DNA of 64,000 bases from Prinsepia uniflora (taxonomy: Eukaryota > Streptophyta > Magnoliopsida > Rosales > Rosaceae), in assembly GCA_032719365.1 (NCBI GenBank), contig CM064872.1, forward strand, positions 57,464,891 to 57,528,890. Reading direction: 5' to 3'. The position numbers and the translations under genes were made by a program. Every line of letters begins with the position of its first letter. Within the stretch, counting starts at the first letter, position 1. Of this stretch, positions 42,319 through 55,456 are shown in pieces. The notes under the pieces were generated by a model, which did not search any database, was not told the DNA's origin, and worked only from the letters and a program-made list of their open reading frames with translations.

Positions 42319-44991
42319 AGCTTCCCCCTTAAATAACTTCATCCTCGAAATTCCAACTATCCCTGGTCCACATCCAAATTGTGGAAATCCAAATCCTGCC
42401 TCTCAATTCTTCATTTTAATCACGTGTACCCCACCTAACAATTCTGCTATTAGACCGAGACTCCCCAAATTGTCACCACTTGCAAGTCGCCAGGCAAAAT
42501 GTTACCCTAGTAAGCCCGGTCGTCATACTAATTGACATCATTCAGCTTTTCATCTTGATGGTTCTTCTCCGCCACGAAACCACCCTAACATCTGCTTCCC
42601 TCAGCTGACATTTTCTCCCAGTGGGAGTCACCAAACCTCAACTCCTTCCCGAAGGTTATGGGAACCTCAGTTGTCACTCACGGCCCCATTATCATTACCC
42701 GAGTCGCCGACACATGTTTGACTCACTCTGGAGTCTTACTAAGGGTACCTCGCACCACAACTCCCTCAATGTAATGTAAGATTCTGCCATCACAATGGCA
42801 TGAATCTCACCTCACAGAGCCAAGCTCAAAATGGCAGTATTTATCAGTCTCGGTACTCACATCAATCATCTCCCTCAGCGATTCTTGCTAACTCTAGTGA
42901 AAATCACAGAGCAGTCGCTTCACGCAACGCAACTTGACATCTCATATCCAACCCGTGCTCCTCCACATGACCAAGACAGAGGTTGGATAATCATTTTGTC
43001 CTACAATACGATTCTCCTCTGCTCCTAGCTTAGCATAATCAGCAAGATAATTCTTCCCTACGATTCTCCTATGTTGTCACATCACTCCTCAACACCTTGT
43101 CCACAACTGAACAACTTAGTCAAAGACGGAACACGTCTAGGTTTTGGGCTCTCATCGAGTTCCTCATATCGATCAATTATAGTCACTCCTTGTCATCCTT
43201 ACCTATCGGGACTCCCTCATCCCACTTGCACATCTCCCTTGTTACAATTCCCTATGTGAGATCAACCCTAACACCTACATAGGGAAATTCAAGGATAACC
43301 CAAGACGATGACATCAAAATTATCCTACGTGAGCATAAATACAATCCCCACTACACTCGCCACACTCACCACTCCTTCCCAATTCGGAATCGCATTCACA
43401 ACTTATCTTGATTCCAAAGTTCCAACCATGTTGGAAGCATAGCCATCTCTTCCAACCATTGGACCTCCCAGTCCCAACTCACTCAGACGACATCCACCTA
43501 AGTGTCCCGTAAACAACCTAACACCATTCAACTCGCGTGTCCGGTTATGACCGTTTATGCACATCCAAAATGATGTCAATCCAACACTACCTGATGTACC
43601 ACTCGACTGAAGAGTTACAACAAACTTCTGTGTGATCTGAAGCCAAAACTAGTCATACCACCATATCTGACAAATCGACCACTAATTCCCATGACAGTAC
43701 TTGCATCTTCCTTTATACCGTTTCGTCTAATCACCACTTAGTTATCTCAATCACATTTGTTCTCTCAATCACTGTTGGGAAGCATCCCAACACATCTCAT
43801 CCACCGTTGGATTACATCCAGTCCGTCTCTATCCAAGATCCCGTTGTGGCATCTCAAGTCTCATAATCCTATTGACAGCCAAGCCAGAAGCTCTGACCAA
43901 CTAAACAAAAAAAGAGAAGTCACCTCTTCTGAATAAGAGTATCCTCTGATAATTATTGTAATGCTTAATCCTTTTCTCAAAGCTATACACTTCCATTGAT
44001 TCTTTTCGGCTTCTTCCAACTTCAAATAAATTCTCCGTACTCCCTCAACTCACCAATTTCTCTTTATTAATGACCCAACATGAAGCATGGTTCCACCACG
44101 CTTCTGCTGCAGTACCTTGATAAAACCACCTTGACAATGCATACACGAAAAGGAAACTTTCCAATTTTTATCGGATGTCCTCGCTCAATCCACATCGAAC
44201 ACGAGCACATCACTACAGAGTCACATCATCAGCTCGTGGCTCACCATCTTCTATCTAGAGCTCGCATCACACCAAACTTGAACCTCTGCTCATATCGAGC
44301 TAAAACCTTTAATCCATACTCGGGTTGGAGGAACTTGCCTCCCTCGTACCCCACAACTTTGGGTACAATCACTCTGACAAAACATACCAGAAAAAAAAGA
44401 ATAGGGAATGTCCTTCAACGTCACCCAATTCTCACCAGCCTCAACTAACTCCACTAGGTTCATTGGATTCACCAGATCCCCACGTCCATATTACTAATCG
44501 ATCTAACCTTGGACCCCAAATACTACTAATCATCTCAATGGTACGCGGGAATTGGGTCCCATCATTTCACTTAGTGTCAGGCTAACCAATCTCCATAGTC
44601 TCAACTAGGGTTCCTCTCATCATCAAACTCAACTAGGGTTCCTCGAGCCTGGTTGCTAGGTGCAGCAGACTTCCAACTTGACCTAACCGATCCTCACGAC
44701 TTTGGCTACTGAGAGCAGTAAAACCAGCCTAGCATGACCAATAAATGGTCTCAACTCCCCAATCTCATCATATACGACCCTTCTCGGATCCAGCTCTAAA
44801 CCATGGCACTGATCAATCTATGACGTCGATACACTCCATAGCTGCGCCATGATTCCTTTCTACTAAATCTCATACTATTTACCATATCGTTCAGGTTGAT
44901 GACGGGCTGATCCTCGTAGAGAGATCACATCTACAACACCTGCGTACTAATACTCTGGTTCCAAACTGACCAACCTCGCTCTGATACCACC
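42319..44991 (-). other. Non-coding interior of the second long-LTR element
   Basis: No pol or gag motif on either strand. It starts with the polypurine-tract complement and a CATCCTCGAAATTCC context like that of the coding element. Hairpins here include GACTC-ACTCTG-GAGTC (42720), TGCCAT-CACA-ATGGCA (42785) and CTCCCA-G-TGGGAG (42615). The last is followed by TCACCAAA, as on the reverse strand of the LARD near 19141. Short frames (for example 44080-44448) are not supported. Confidence 0.75.
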
Positions 44992-45450
44992 TAACAAACC
45001 CATCCCAATCCCCCCCAAGATTACGCGGGATGTACCACGCTCCCATCTAACCCACGTGCGACACGAAGGCCAAACACCTGTCTAACCCACGTGTAACACA
45101 AAGGCTAGACAAGGGATACCCAGTCCAACAGCCCAAACAGGCTTCCAGAGGGCCAGGATTAGTGGAGGAGTGTGATGTCTCGGTCTTTGCTACAGCCGGC
45201 ATCGGCAATCAACCTGAAAGGCATTAAAAACCATAAAAGATTTGAGTGGACGAAAATAAATAATTTAATAAAACACATTTCATAAAAATACATTTATGCC
45301 ATTCACTTAAAACCATGCATGCATACGAAAATCATTTGATTTAAATATAATAAAATTGTTTAGAAAACCAAAATCATTTCCTTCCTCAAATCATTAGGGA
45401 CTTAGCCCAAAACCACAAAGCCAAACGTATGGGAACTCAGCCCCAAACCG
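44992..45450 (-). repeat. 5' LTR of the second non-coding element, left piece
   Basis: Matches 36718 onward (same GCGACACGAAGGCCAAACAC block) until it breaks at ACCGT/ACCGT microhomology (45446-45451). Compared with the 3' LTR, about 770 bp are missing at this break. Confidence 0.8.
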
Positions 45451-45577
45451 TCTCGGGTGCCTCCCGTCCTGTCAATATGCACCAAATAGGGTCACAAACA
45501 CATCAAGGATACTAACCCTAATTTCCCCAATTTTTCGGGAATTTATTAATATTTTAATCCTAGACCCTAAACCGTCC
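45446..45577 (-). repeat. Orphan LTR piece fused to RT
   Basis: Matches 52326-52459 of the same element's 5' LTR with no difference I can see. Left junction shares AACCGT with the host LTR; right junction shares TCC with the RT sequence. These are typical microhomology deletion joints. Confidence 0.8.
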
Positions 45578-47000
45578 TGGAAACTCTGTTCACATTGCTC
45601 ATCCCACTCAAATCGAACTCCCTTCCGAGTCAACCTCGTCAACGGTGCTGCAAGAATAGAAAAACCCTCAATGAAACGCCGATAATAACCTGCTAAACCC
45701 AGAAAACTCCTAATCTCTGTCACCGTCTTGGGCTGTTCCCAATTTGCTACCGCCTCAACCTTCTGAGGATCCACTCTGATGCCCTCGGCCGAAATCACAT
45801 GGCCTAAGAATCCAACACTGGTCAACCAAAACTGGCACTTACTCAACTTCGCGTACAACTGGTGTTCCCTCAAAGTCTCAAGCACTATCCTCAGATGTTT
45901 CTCGTGCGCCTTTGCACTCTTTGAATACACCAGAATGTCGTCAATGAAGACAATCACAAAACGATCCAAATACGACCGGAACACTCGGTTCATGAGGTCC
46001 ATAAAAGCTGCTGGAGCATTAGTCAATCCAAAAGGCATCACTACAAACTCGTAATGTCCGTACCTAGTCCGAAAAGCTGTCTTTGGTACATCCTCATCTT
46101 TAACCCTTAACTGATGGTAGCCGGAGCGAAGATCAATCTTCGAAAAGTACTGTGCTCATTTTAACTGGTCAAACAAATCATCATCCGGGGTAAAGGATAC
46201 TTATTTTGAATGGTTACCTTATTCAACTGTCTGTAATCAACACACAATCTCAAACCTCCATCCTTTTTCTTCACAAACAACACAGGCGCTCCCCAAGGTG
46301 ACATGCTCGGTCGAATGAATCCTATATCGACCAACTCTTGCAACTGGGCCTTAAGTTCCCTCAATTCTGCAGGTGCCATACGGTAAGGAGTCTGTGAAAT
46401 AGGCTGTGTACCTGGTAAAAGATCAATCGTGAACTCGATCTCTCGCTGAGGTGGTAATCCTGGCAACTCCTCGGGAAAAACATCGGGAAACTCCCGCACC
46501 ACTGGTATATCCTCCGCCCTCACTGGCGAAGTACGAGTATCCACCACATGGGCTATGTAACCCTGACACTCCTTACGCAACAGCTTGCTAGCCTCAAGCG
46601 CCGAAATAACTCCAGTAGGAAGTGCACGTTGATCCCCCTGAAACGTAATCTCTGGTAATCCTGGACTCCGCATAGTCACTATCCTATCGAAACATTCGAT
46701 AGAAGCATGATGTCTCGTCAACCAGTCCATACCCAAGATCACATCAAAGTCCCGTAAATCCAACAGTAGCAAATCCGCCATTAACTCAACCTCGCCTACC
46801 ATCACCGGACACTCTCTCAACACCTGAGTCACTACCAACACCTCCCCAGTAGGTGTACTCACCCCTAAAGCACAATCCAAAGTAGACACCTCCCTCTCCG
46901 TCACCAAACTACAACTCCGAGCTATAAAGGAATGGGTCGCCCCGGGATCTATCAAAGCAAAAGCAGTGTGACCAAGTATGGTGAGTGTACCTGTCACCAC
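45575..47000 (-). pseudogene. Broken protease and RT of the truncated element
   Basis: Protease part (open frame 46161-47000): LIDPGATHSF near its start and ILGMDWL further on, then the RT N-terminal half through LCVDYRQLNK to PLPR. There a single-base loss shifts the phase (about 46185), and a TGA follows about 30 bases later. RT resumes in the open frame 45575-46041 with MPFGLTNAP and F-I-D-D (32-35 of that frame), ending at the LTR joint after FEWDEQCEQSFQ. DPG replaces the classical DSG. Confidence 0.9.
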
Positions 47001-47228
47001 TCCCGGTGCTGATCAGGCCTCCTGCTGGGTCATAGCAAAAACTCGCGCCTGAGGTCCCGATGACCTACCGTGCCCCCTAGAACTGCTCGTGGCACCACCG
47101 CCACCCCTAGGGCCTGCTGCCCCTGATACTGAAGCAGTACTCCGTCCAGGTTCTGCTGCACCTCTGCCTGCTCCACCCTCATGAGCTAACAACGGGCACT
47201 CCCTCCGAAAGTGTCCTCGCTCTCCACA

Positions 47229-48062
47229 TTAGTAGCAAGCATCCCTACTGGGTCCACCGGTCTGCCTCCCAGTAGAAGCAACTGAAGTAGCACTCGCCTG
47301 AGGAGTCAGCTGTTCCCTAGCTCCCCGAAATCCAGAGCCCTGAAAACTGCCTGGTCTGCCAAACCGGGCTCCACCAGCCGATGATGAACCACCAAAATTA
47401 CCCCGTTTCGGGGTCCTCTGACTCGATGCTCCCGGAAATGAATGCTCTCGGCACCGTACACCGCCCGAGTACTGTGGCCTAGTAGGCAAACTAGCCTCCA
47501 CTCTGACAGCAGCATCAGACAACTCCCGGAATGTAGCAAATGAGCCGGCTGTCACAATGGCTCTAATCTCTCCTCGAAGACCCAACTCAAACCGACGGCA
47601 CTTCTCAGCCTCGGTTGCCACAAATGCAGGAGCGAATCGGGATAGCATCTGGAATCTCTGCTCACACTCGGCGACTGTCATGTTCCCTTGCTTCAACTGA
47701 AGAAATTCTGCTTCTTTAGCATCCCGGAAAGAGCGGGGATAATACTGATCTAGAAACCGCTCCCGGAAAGTCTCCCACGTCACCGTATGTGCATCCCAGC
47801 CGGACAACTCCAGCGTATACCACCACTCATACGCTGCTCCATCCAACAGAAACGTAGCCAACAAGACCCGGTCCTCTGGAGTACAATGCATCACCCCGAA
47901 AATACGCTCAAGCCGGGTGATCCATCGGTGAGCTTCCTCTGGATCGGCCCCACCGCTGAACGTAGTAGCCCCAAGCAGCTGGGCTCTCTCAATCGAAGCG
48001 CTCTCAGTCCCTCTCGCCGCTTCATCTTCAGGTCGTGGAGGGGGTTCACGTCTCGGAGGCAT
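47229..48062 (-). pseudogene. Gag of the truncated element, stop inside the zinc knuckle
   Basis: 277 codons from ATG at 48060-48062 (MPPRREPPPRPEDEAARG). The capsid-like core contains AYEWWYTLELSG and RFLDQYYPRSF, as in the intact relative at 28118-30886. An RG/S-rich linker leads to ...DACY and then TAA, so the stop falls between the first two Cys of the knuckle. A further TGA lies about 200 bases on, before the protease. Confidence 0.92.
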
Positions 48063-48148
48063 GATCGAACGTACGCTGAAAGAGGCATAGAGTCAGTAAA
48101 ACAACCTAGACCCAACACAAACCGACAAACCTATGCTCTGATACCAAT

Positions 48149-48344
48149 TGTCAGGACCCGTCCCAAATATCACCTCGATACCCGGGACGAACCCTGCTCC
48201 CATCTGACAATCACACTTAAAGTACCAAAATAACCTTAATACCACTATAAGCATAACTATCAGACGAAGGAGTAAATATATCTACAACTGTCAGTCAGAG
48301 CATAGTTCTACAAAATGGGCACAAAAATCCTACAATGCTGGTCT
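48149..48344 (-). repeat. 5' LTR of the truncated element, first piece
   Basis: Starts TGTCAGGACCCGTCCC three bases from the PBS complement and is interrupted by the solo LTR at 48345. Confidence 0.85.
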
Positions 48345-51341
48345 TGTAACAACCCGTCCCGAGAGCCGGGATTAGTGGAGTGATTAAGGTGGGATTAGCA
48401 GGGCTAATCGGTGTTTAGTTGGTCCCGATAAGGTCATTGGCTTAGAATGACGATTTTGCCCCTAGTTCGGGCAAAAAGTTGATTTTTAGTTCGGGTGGTC
48501 AAGTGGACTTTGACCGGTGACCAGGACATAGTTTAGGACGTCACGAACCCATAGGCAGGTGGCATGCTTGATTCCGACATCCGAGGAGGAAGTTGTGATG
48601 TTCGGAAGGTTGGGGGCATAACCGTAATTTGGGTAAAATAGGGGGAATAGTTGACTTTTTGTATAATCGGGTTTTGAGATGTTGACCTAGGATGGTTAGA
48701 TAGATCTCGTCGTCCTGAGTTCGATGACAGGCGGCACGTATTCATCGGACTTACGAGGTGTGAGATACGGGTCTAGAAAGGTAGTGGCAAAACCGTAATT
48801 TTGAGTTAAACAGAAGGGTATTTTGGTCTTTTACACCTGGGGAATTGTGCAGAGAGAAGGGCAGGTGGACGGCTGGGATGGAGCCATTTGGTGAGAGACT
48901 GGAGTGGATGGTGACACGTGGATGGCCACCAGAGGGTTCTAGGATTGTCTAAAATAGACACGGGCACATTTTGGGTGGATTTAAACCGTGCATTTGGTTT
49001 TGGGAAGAACAGAAACAGAGAGGTGAGGCGGTGAGGTTCTTGGTCAATTCAGTGAGGGTGTGAGGTTTTGGTGAATGGTGAGAGTGACAGAGAGGAGAAG
49101 AATAGCTGGTAATTGGGTTTTGGGAGTGAAATCGTGGGGGATAAGTGCTGGTGGTGAGGTCTGAATTTCAGAGAAAACAGAGAGAGTTGTGGGACAGAGG
49201 TGGTGGCTGTGCCGTGTGTTGGCTTAATTCAGGCTGAGAGAAGACTAGAATGGCTCTGTGGACTCCAGGGAGTGCGACGGTGTGCACGGCGGCAATCGAC
49301 AGCAGGTAATCCTTCACCCCCGTTCAGTTACTCTGTTTTTCCGTTAAGTTCAAACCGTGAGTCGTGAGTTTAGAGGACGAGTCGAGAGTTTTGGGGAGTT
49401 GGGTGAGACTCAGTGATGTCCTAGGAGCCGTCTACGGTGGTTGCCGTGACGGGGGAACGGCTGGTTGGCCGGGATGAAGAACAGGGGATTGATCTGGTCT
49501 TCCTTCGAGTTAAGGACGATGATATAGGGGTTGTGTTGAGGCGTCTGAGTAAGGGGAATAGATTGTGGAGGATTGGACGAAGAGGATGGTGCAGAGAGGG
49601 AGGAGAATGGTGGCCGGACGGTGGAGAACAGGTCTCGCCGGTCCAGTTGCAGCGGCCGGTTCAGCACAGTGCACTCGAGGTTGCGGGTGACACTGTAGCT
49701 GGCGCGTGAGGCCCACGCGCAGCCACTTTGGGCGGCGCGTGGAGGCGCGTGCGGCAGTTCTGGGGAAAATGGTCAACATGGTTTTTGGTCTAGGTGTTGT
49801 GATGAGTCTATTGGAATTAGTTTCGGGTTAATCGGACGTCGTTTGAGGTTAGTTCCGCGAGGTCGAAGGTCTGGGGTCCCGGGTAAGGTACGCTTAGAAG
49901 TTCGGGAAAATTATGGGGCTTTAGTATGAGTAGCGTGAAGTAGTTAGTAACTCCGTTATGGAATTTGGACAGGTTCGGGAAAGCCGAGGATAGCGAATGG
50001 CCGGGGACGGCGTAAATGCGCGCGTATCGAGGCGACGCTGAAATGGTCTGTGAGTGGACTTTGTTTTTTTAACTCTTGATGCATGCATATATGTTTTTAT
50101 ATGATTTCTATACTCGATTCTATGATGTGAGTTATGTTTGTACTGGTTTATGGTTTTGTACGTTTTTCGAGGAAAATGACAGTTTACACGTTTTACGAGG
50201 TTTTGATAACTATCGTGATTTGAACCTGGTTTTAACGGTTGGATTTTAAGGAAAGTAAAGGATTTTGAAAAGTATTTTCGGGCTTGAGGCCCAATTCAAA
50301 GGTGTTTTCGGAAATGAGATTTCGGGTTTCGGAATCGGAATTCCGGGTGACGATTCGGGATTCGATTCGGGACTTGAAGCGGATTTCGGGTTTGGGTTCG
50401 GAATGGTTATTCCGGATGCTAGCTTACGGAATGATGGTTGCGGACTCGGACCGGAAAATGAGAAGGAAATGAGTTCTAGGTTTGGATTCGGAATGACGGT
50501 TATGGATGCCGGAAGGGCATCAGACCAGTGGTTTCGGATTCGGGTTTGGATATGGAAATGGAAAATGGTTTTTAAATGGTTTTGGATTGGATTTGCTGGA
50601 TCTGGATATTGGGTTTAAAGACCCGGATTGAGTTTAAAGACTCGGGAGTTTAAAGACTCGGATATATTGATTTCCCCCGTAGGCCTTGAGTTTAAAGACT
50701 CGGGAGTTTAAAGACTCGGATATGATTAAGGCCTGGATTGAGTTTAAAGACTCGGGAGTTTAAAGACTCGGATAGATCCAGCAGGTTCGATGAATGAGAA
50801 TGTGGTTTTAAATGTGTTTTGGGTTTTCACTGAGACTTGATGATGATGTTTTGGGCAGTAGCCCGGATGAAATGGTTTTCATTGGTTATAATGGCTTCCG
50901 GTGATATTGGGGCTGAGGCCCGGGTTTTGGAAAAAGGAAAAATGTGCTTTGGTTTTCGTACATGGTTTTATGATATGAAATTGATATGCATGCATTGGTT
51001 TTCAAAACGGAGGGTATAAATGTATGTGTTTTCTGATGACGGTTTTGAACTTGACTTTTATTTCTGTCCACTCACAGTCTTTTTGTGTTTTTGATACCCT
51101 CCAGGTTGCTGCAGTGCGGGCTGTCGGTTGAGAGAGATGGAGACATCACATGCCCAATCCATAGTAGGCTCTGCGCACTCTGGGAAGTTTGAGGTTGTTG
51201 AGGTGGTTGGTCTGGAACTCCCTTGTCCGACTTACGTGTCACAAGGAGGTTAGGCGGTTGTTTAGCCCTCGTGTCATGCGTACGTTAGACGGGAGCGGGG
51301 TTTAGCCCTTAATCCCGGGGGATTAGGGGTGGGCCCTGACA
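48345..51341 (+). mobile_element. Plus-strand solo LTR, innermost layer of the nest
   Basis: 2997 bp, TGTAACAACCCG...GGGCCCTGACA, flanked by perfect target duplication GGTCT (48340-48344 and 51342-51346). Its orientation is opposite to the layers around it. Contains a GCGCGTGAGGCCCACGCGCA-like GC-rich block near 49700 that the LARD LTR also has near 14130. Confidence 0.92.
50049..51076. other. LTR core with perfect inverted arms (innermost solo LTR)
   Basis: TGTGAGTGGAC (50049-50059), GTCCACTCACA (51066-51076), TGCATGCA at 50080-50087 and 50987-50994. Seven GGGTTTAAAGACCC/GAGTTTAAAGACTC units lie at 50611-50769, mostly as close pairs 16 bp apart. Confidence 0.8.
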
Positions 51342-51346
51342 GGTCT

Positions 51347-53904
51347 CGCAACGGAAGAACGTCAAAAGCTCTATTCCTCGGTATCTGCCTCAACGTTCAC
51401 CCCAGCGCTATCACCACGACCTGGAGGGAAAATTTAAAACCAAAAGTGTGAGTGGACTAGAATAAATGAAAGATTCAAAAACAGTGGATCATCATATCAA
51501 AGTTAAGGAAAAAACAATAAGAACATTTATTCCCTCCGTTTTAAAAACAGGCATGCCCAACTAAGTATTAGAAAATCATAACATGAAACATCATAAGAAA
51601 CAGAAACACTATAAAACAGATATAGAAATCATGGTATGTATATCAGAAAACCATAGCATAAACCATGAACAGAAAACCATCATTTCTGATCAAACCTGCT
51701 GGACCTATCCGAGTCTTTAAACTCAATCAGGCCTCAAATATAATTTCCGAGTCTTTAAACTCCCGAGTCTTTAAACTCAAAACGCCTACGGGGGTAATAT
51801 CATAAATGTCCGAGTCTTTACACTCAATCCGGGCCCGTCCCCCGATAATCAGAATCCGGGTCTTTAAACCCACTATCCAGATCCAGGAAATCCAATCCAA
51901 TTCATTGTAAAACCATTTCTAGATCCATAGCCAAACTCGAATTCGAAATCCCCGGTCCGAAGCCCTTCCGGCGTTCAGAACCGACATTCCGAACCCAAAT
52001 CCGGAAATCCATTATTATACCAAAAACTACATGTAATCACAAATCATATTTCATAACCCATTTATCATCATCAAAAAACATTCATAGATTTAAATCCTTA
52101 AATATGGAATCAACGTCCGAAAAACAGCTTTTCTCGAAAAACGTGCAAAATCCCGAATATGTTTCGAAAAACGTGCAAACATATCAACCATATAAAAGCA
52201 TCATTAAGAAGCATAAAAACACATTTAATAACATACAACATCAATGAAACAGTTAGGCATGCTCGAAAGAAAAGAAAGAGTCCACTCACAGTTCGGAACG
52301 AGTCAATCGCGCTCCGTGCGCTCCTCAACCGTCTCGGGTGCCTCCCGTCCTGTCAATATGCACCAAATAGGGTCACAAACACATCAAGGATACTAACCCT
52401 AATTTCCCCAATTTTTCGGGAATTTATTAATATTTTAATCCTAGACCCTAAACCGTCCGAATTCCCGAACAACCCCCTAACATCGTCCGATTCACTTGAA
52501 AACCATACCAATGAACTCCTTAGGACATTTAGAACCAAAACCATGTTGGAAGCTTGGCCGGAATCCTCCCCACGCGCCTCCACGCGACGCCCAAAGTGGC
52601 TGTGCGTGGGCCTCACGCGCCTGCTATAGTGTTTCTCCTTCCTCGAGCCACCCGGTTCAACACAGTTGAACCGGCGTGACCGGTTCTCCTCCGCTCAGCC
52701 ACCAATCCAGTCCAAACCAATCCTACTCTCATCGTCCAGTCCCTAGCAACCTTCCCATGTCCCTACCCCGAACCATCACGGCTTAAAACCCACCGTTCAC
52801 GGCTTCGAAACAGACGGCCCGTAGCCCCTGTTTTGGCCACCGGCCGCCCAGGTCATCCCCCGGTACGGCACCACAACCAAACAGCTCCTGGGACCTCCAG
52901 GAGTCTCACCCTGGCCTCCAAATCCCTCGACTCTAAGCCCAACTCCACGACTTTCGATTTGAAGTTCACGGGAAAAACAGGGGAAAAAGTCTTACCCTTC
53001 GATTCTGTCTCCGCCGTGTGCACCGCCGTGTACCACGGTGTTCGTTGGACTTCCTGCAGCCACCTGAGCCTCCTATTGGCTTGAATCAATCCACCACACG
53101 GCACAACCACCACCACAGTCTCACGGCTTCCCTGTTTTCTCAGACTTCCGCCGTACCACCATCGTCTCTCCGTGCACGGTTTCATCCCCAAATCACGATC
53201 AACACCTCACCCTCGTCTCACTAACACTCTCTCAATTCACTCTTCACTCACCCTTGCACTGAATCGATCAATCTCTCCCAGTTTCTTCTCCTCTGTTTCT
53301 CTGTGTGTTCGAACAAATGCACGGTTTGAAAATGTGCAAAGTGTGGCCGTGCACACTTTAGTAACCCCTGGAACCATCCAACCCCTTGCACGTGTCCATC
53401 ATTCCTTGGTCAGCACAAAATATCCCTGCCACTTGCCCTTATCTGATTGGGCTGAGGGAAAAGACCAAAATGCCCCTCCTACATAAATTACCATTTTACC
53501 CTCACACTTTCTAGACCCGTAAATATTCCGTCTGACGTCTGATGACATCGTGCCGCCTGTCGTTGTACTCAGGACGTCGAGACCTATCTAACGGTTCTCG
53601 GTCTACGTGAAAATCACAAGTCCACCAAAAAGTCAACATTTTCCTCAATTAGTCAAAATTACGGTAACGCCCTCAATCTTCCGAACGTCATAACTTCCTC
53701 TCCGATTGTCCGAATCGATCCTGCCACCTGTCTACGGACTCATGACGTCCCAAACTACGTCACGGTCAAGGGTCAACAGTCATCCAATCGGTAAATCGAA
53801 AAGTCAACTTTTGACCTACTATTCACAAGGGCAAAATCGTCCGTTATATACAAAACTTTTACAAAATTACATTTATACCCTTCCCGAAGGTACGGGTTGT
53901 TACA
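51347..53904 (-). repeat. 5' LTR of the truncated element, second piece
   Basis: Core arms TGTGAGTGGAC (51447-51457) and GTCCACTCACA (52280-52290). Five GAGTCTTTAAACTC-type units at 51711-51871. Instead of TGCATGCA it has GGCATGCC (about 51552) and GGCATGCT (about 52256). Ends GGTTGTTACA. Confidence 0.85.
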
Positions 53905-55451
53905 CATAATCATAGAAATCACATATATAAAACATATAAAACAGTTATGCATGCATGATATTTTTTAAAACAAAAGTCCACTCACAGTCTGTCCTAGCAG
54001 CCTCCTCGATACCCGTGTCATTAGCCTCCCCGACGCTAATTCGCCATCTCCGGGACTTCCAGTCCTATCCAAATCATACCCAAAGGTCACTAAATATCTA
54101 TATAAGTTCATAGAATAAAACCCCAAAACTCTCGGAAAAGTCAACATGCCCCAGACACGTTTCCCGAGGTGAAAACCCTCAAGTTGGCCAACCTAATGAG
54201 CTCTGATCATTCCAAAACCACCACCATTGGATCTGGATCGTCAAAACCTTTAAAATGACACTGGTCTTATCTCAAAATTCAGAGTCACACGCCCCCACGT
54301 GCGTGGTCAACGCTGGTTAAACTCAACGTTGTTGACTTCAACAAAGTCAACGCTGATGTCAACGGTCAACGCTGACGTTAATAGTGACAACTCTAAAAGT
54401 GCCACATGTCATGCTCCCATTGGTCTCTATCTGACATGTCAGTCTGACATTGTCAGACCTGACATGATGATGTCACCCTGATGATGTCATTGCTGACGTC
54501 ATGTTACCCCTAACCTCCAGCCGGGTCACACAGACCTGTGACTCTACTCGGCCGGTTCTCCCTTGATTCTCAACCATTTCCTTCCGTTCTTCGACGGTTT
54601 TGATCATCCTAGACCCTAGATTAGTTTTACCAGCCCAGAAATCTAATAAAATGGCTCGAAGTTACGTGTTACACCTATGAACAGCGCGGCCAAACTTCCT
54701 CCGTCGATTTCTCTCCGTTTCGGCCACCGCAATCCTTGGTTCCAAGCCCAATCAACTCATCTCGTCCTCCGGAACCTCACCCAAGCCACCAAATTGGTTA
54801 GCAATCACCGAAACAAAATCCACCATTTTTGGACTAAAAAGGGCTCACGGGTTTGGCCCTTACCTCACCGTCGTTGCTCCGCCGTGGCCACCACCACGAT
54901 TATCTCGACATCCCCTTTCAATTTCGTTCACGGCCCAGTAGCATCAGATGAAGGTTATGGAGTTTTTGTGTAGGTTGGGTTGCACGGTTTTGGGGAGGGG
55001 TTTGCGGGTTATGAGAAAACAGAGAGAGGATGACTAACACAGATGAGGATAAACCAAAATATTTGGTTCTGGGCCAATCGGATGGGTGACACTTGTCACT
55101 CATCTAGTGGGACCTCTCTAGATTTTCCCTCAATCCAAATATGCCAGGTGTCGATTTTCTCAATTTGCGTGAATAGTGCTGTAAAACTTCCTAGACCCGT
55201 AACTTCCCCGTAGAACGTTCGATTTCGACGTGCCACCTATCTACGGGCTCATGACGTCCCGATCTACTTCACGGTCATCGGTCAAAGAATATTTGACCGT
55301 CTTAGTCGAAAGTCAACATTTTGTTCAATTTTAGGGGTAAAACAGTCATTTCACCCTGTTCGTTCGAAACCTCTGGACTAATGCCTGATTAGTCACGATA
55401 ATCCTCAATTAATTATTAAATAAATATCGAAATTTAGGACGGGTCGTTACA
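53905..55451 (-). repeat. 5' LTR of the second non-coding element, right piece
   Basis: Collinear with 37946-38352 and 41251-42318. Includes core arm GTCCACTCACA (53976-53986) and the promoter-side palindrome at 55080-55105. Ends CGGGTCGTTACA at 55451. Confidence 0.85.
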
Positions 55452-55456
55452 CCACG

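Larger units (their letters stand above)
45446..53904 (-). mobile_element. Truncated gag-pol Gypsy element in the 5' LTR
   Basis: From left: a 130-bp piece of its own LTR (45446-45577), a broken pol/gag (45575-48062), PBS complement GCTCTGATACCA (48135-48146), then its 5' LTR (48149-48344 and 51347-53904) ending GGTTGTTACA. The bases after 53904 (CATAATCATAGAAATC) continue the surrounding LTR exactly as at 37946. Integrase, most of RNase H, the polypurine tract and most of the 3' LTR are deleted. Confidence 0.82.
36718..55451 (-). mobile_element. Second non-coding long-LTR element, itself carrying three insertions
   Basis: 3' LTR: 36718-38352 plus 41251-42318, about 2.70 kb after removing the inserted solo LTR. 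Interior 42319-44991 is non-coding. 5' LTR: 44992-45450 plus 53905-55451. PBS complement GCTCTGATACCA at 44978-44989; polypurine-tract complement AGCTTCCCCCTTAAA at 42319. Target duplication CTACG/CCACG. Same superfamily of non-coding elements as the one at 12562-23025, but older and in opposite orientation. Confidence 0.85.

Noticed and set aside
42319..44991. Search for gag-pol relics in the interior of the second long-LTR element
   Set aside because: No RT, integrase or Gag block could be aligned, unlike 60810-63235 where they can; kept as non-coding.
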